A DNA stretch of 15,224 nucleotides from Mageeibacillus sp. UBA1257 (GTDB taxonomy: Bacteria; Bacillota; Clostridia; UBA1212; UBA1257). Position numbers and translations under genes: made by a program. Below the pieces are notes generated by a model. The model was not told the DNA's origin. It made no database searches and saw only the letters and a program-made list of their open reading frames with translations. The DNA lies in assembly GCA_002308775.1 (NCBI GenBank), contig DBVT01000001.1:13988-29211 (forward strand), read 5' to 3'. This document shows, one piece after another, positions 14,023 through 15,224 of the stretch; the stretch's first letter is position 1, and every line of letters starts with the position of its first letter.

Positions 14023-15224
14023 ATGAAAAAAAGCAAAACGGATAAAATGCTGAAGCCTTTCGAAAGAAGGCTCAAAATTGAAAAATTCCTGAAGGATCTG
14101 CTTTTTGCCGCGGTGATAGGAGTCGCGGTCGGGCTGGTCGTTTTCGGGCTGTCGTTCATTTTACCCGTAAAAATAAAATTCTGGATGTGCATCGCCGGCG
14201 CGGGTGCCGGACTTGTGATCGCCCTCGCCGTTCTGTCGTTTTTCAGGCGGCCGACTTTTGAAGACGTGGCCAGGAGGATAGACGAGACGGGTTTCGGAAA
14301 CAGAGCGGAAACTTATGTCGAACTGAAAGACGATGACAGCGTATTCGCAAAACTTCAAAGGCAGGATACGCAGGCAAAAATCAAGAGCGTAAGACCGGAA
14401 AGCATCAAGATCAGATTCAAGTGGCAGCACATCGTAGCTGCATTGCTCGCGATACTGATTTTTACGGCGTGCGGGTTTATTCCGAATAAAAACATTCAGA
14501 AGATCGAAGCAAAAGAGCAGCAGGAACAGAAGGAGCAGGAGCAGATCGACGGTCTGATCGAAAAACTCGAGGAGCAGATCGAAAAAGCGAATTTCGACAA
14601 GGAATTCAAAGAGCAGGCAGATAAGGTCATAGAGGATCTCAAAAAGGATCTCAAGGAGGCCGAAACGACTTCCGAAAAGATGTCCGCCGTAAACGAGGCT
14701 CAGGAAAAGATCGATGAGCTGATCCGAAAGCAGAAGGAACAGAATGAGCAGAAGGCTGCTGAAGAGGCCGCAAGAGAGAAGGAAGAGCTCCAAAAAGCAG
14801 CTGAAGAGATGAAAAACAGCGAAAGCGAGGAGACAAAGGATCTCGGAGAAGCCGCGCAGTCCGGCGAGAGCGAAAAGATAGACGATGCTGCCGAAAAACT
14901 CAAGGAAAAGATAGATGAATTGATGCAGGAGGGCACTGACGAAGCCAAAAAGGAGCTGTCTGATATCGCCGAGAGCTTGAAGAAAGCGGCTGAAAGCGCC
15001 GATTCGGAGATACTTAAGGAGGCTCTCGAAAAAGCCGCGTCAGAGATCGAAAAAGCCGCACAGGGAGAGGGCGACAAGCAGGCTGTCGATCAGCTCATGG
15101 ATCGACTCTCCGAAGCGATGAAAAATATTTCAGAAGGTAAGATGCCTTCAGGTGAATCGGGCGAGATAGACAAACATGCCGGAGAAATACAGAAGACGCT
15201 GGATGATTTTAAAAAGAAGCTCGC
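14023..15224 (+). CDS. Membrane-anchored coiled-coil protein, 3' end cut by the window
   Basis: The frame opens at ATG 14023, 2 bases after the permease stop, and stays open to the right edge (400 codons seen, no stop). Three membrane segments are at about 26-47, 54-74 and 136-153. Between the second and third is a soluble stretch with DVARRIDETGFGNRAETYVEL (from 81). From about 155 on it is almost pure charged helix, rich in Glu, Lys, Gln and Ala, with heptad-like spacing: a long coiled coil that should lie outside the membrane if the N-terminus is inside. The layout resembles DUF4175-like proteins, which in many bacteria stand next to MoxR-AAA and DUF58 genes. GAAAGG, 12 bases upstream, is a weak ribosome site, so coupling to the permease is likely. 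Its function is unknown. A structural or scaffold role in the envelope is inference. Confidence 0.75.
   Translation, partial: MKKSKTDKMLKPFERRLKIEKFLKDLLFAAVIGVAVGLVVFGLSFILPVKIKFWMCIAGAGAGLVIALAVLSFFRRPTFEDVARRIDETGFGNRAETYVELKDDDSVFAKLQRQDTQAKIKSVRPESIKIRFKWQHIVAALLAILIFTACGFIPNKNIQKIEAKEQQEQKEQEQIDGLIEKLEEQIEKANFDKEFKEQADKVIEDLKKDLKEAETTSEKMSAVNEAQEKIDELIRKQKEQNEQKAAEEAAREKEELQKAAEEMKNSESEETKDLGEAAQSGESEKIDDAAEKLKEKIDELMQEGTDEAKKELSDIAESLKKAAESADSEILKEALEKAASEIEKAAQGEGDKQAVDQLMDRLSEAMKNISEGKMPSGESGEIDKHAGEIQKTLDDFKKKL

Noticed and set aside
14161..15077. Long minus-strand open frames (210 and 125 codons) rich in Leu, Ser and Phe
   Set aside because: They lie antisense to the coiled-coil gene, whose Glu/Lys/Gln codons read backward as Leu/Phe/Ser. 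There is no ribosome site and the composition is an artefact.

Overview
The window looks like chromosomal DNA from a Firmicute of the Clostridia type, probably an uncultured gut or rumen lineage. This is inferred from strong AGGAGG-type ribosome binding sites, sigma-A promoters with 17-base spacers, heavy AGA/AGG arginine use, moderate GC content, a short EF-Ts, and an Flp1-like pilin next to an FHA protein. No rRNA, tRNA, CRISPR array, transposase or phage gene was seen. No gene-free stretch exceeds 300 bases; the longest is 191 bases (8014-8204).

Layout. (1) 1-604: 3' part of a nitroreductase-family gene, closed by an intrinsic terminator. (2) 739-1857: a two-gene unit for an Flp1-type pilin-like peptide and an FHA-domain protein, with no other Tad secretion genes nearby. 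(3) 1872-2953: an mreB-family actin gene with its own promoter and probably a TTG start. (4) 4387-2960, minus strand: murC, convergent with mreB with only six bases between the stops. (5) 4489-5606: a metal-dependent amidohydrolase divergent from murC. (6) 5592-7247: rpsB-tsf (ribosomal protein S2 and EF-Ts) with a 110-nt leader and a terminator. (7) 7306-8013: pyrH (UMP kinase). The usual next gene, frr, is not here. (8) 8014-8204: an intergenic region with two look-alike promoters and three inverted repeats. (9) 8205 to the right edge: a five-gene operon-like run on the plus strand, consisting of a lipoprotein, a 907-residue membrane protein with a large outer domain, an ABC ATPase, an ABC-2 permease, and a membrane-anchored coiled-coil protein cut by the window end.

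How the genes may work together. The first half is housekeeping: cell shape (MreB), peptidoglycan precursor synthesis (MurC), translation (S2, EF-Ts) and pyrimidine nucleotides (PyrH). The last 7 kb is the least understood part. The ATPase, the permease and the 907-residue protein, which has an apparent Rossmann-like segment outside the membrane, resemble the GldA/GldF/GldG-type arrangement. The coiled-coil protein is of the kind that often precedes MoxR-AAA and DUF58 genes. A cell-envelope ABC complex with accessory lipoprotein and coiled-coil partners is the best inference. Its substrate cannot be read from the sequence, and this is the strongest candidate in the window for an undescribed system.
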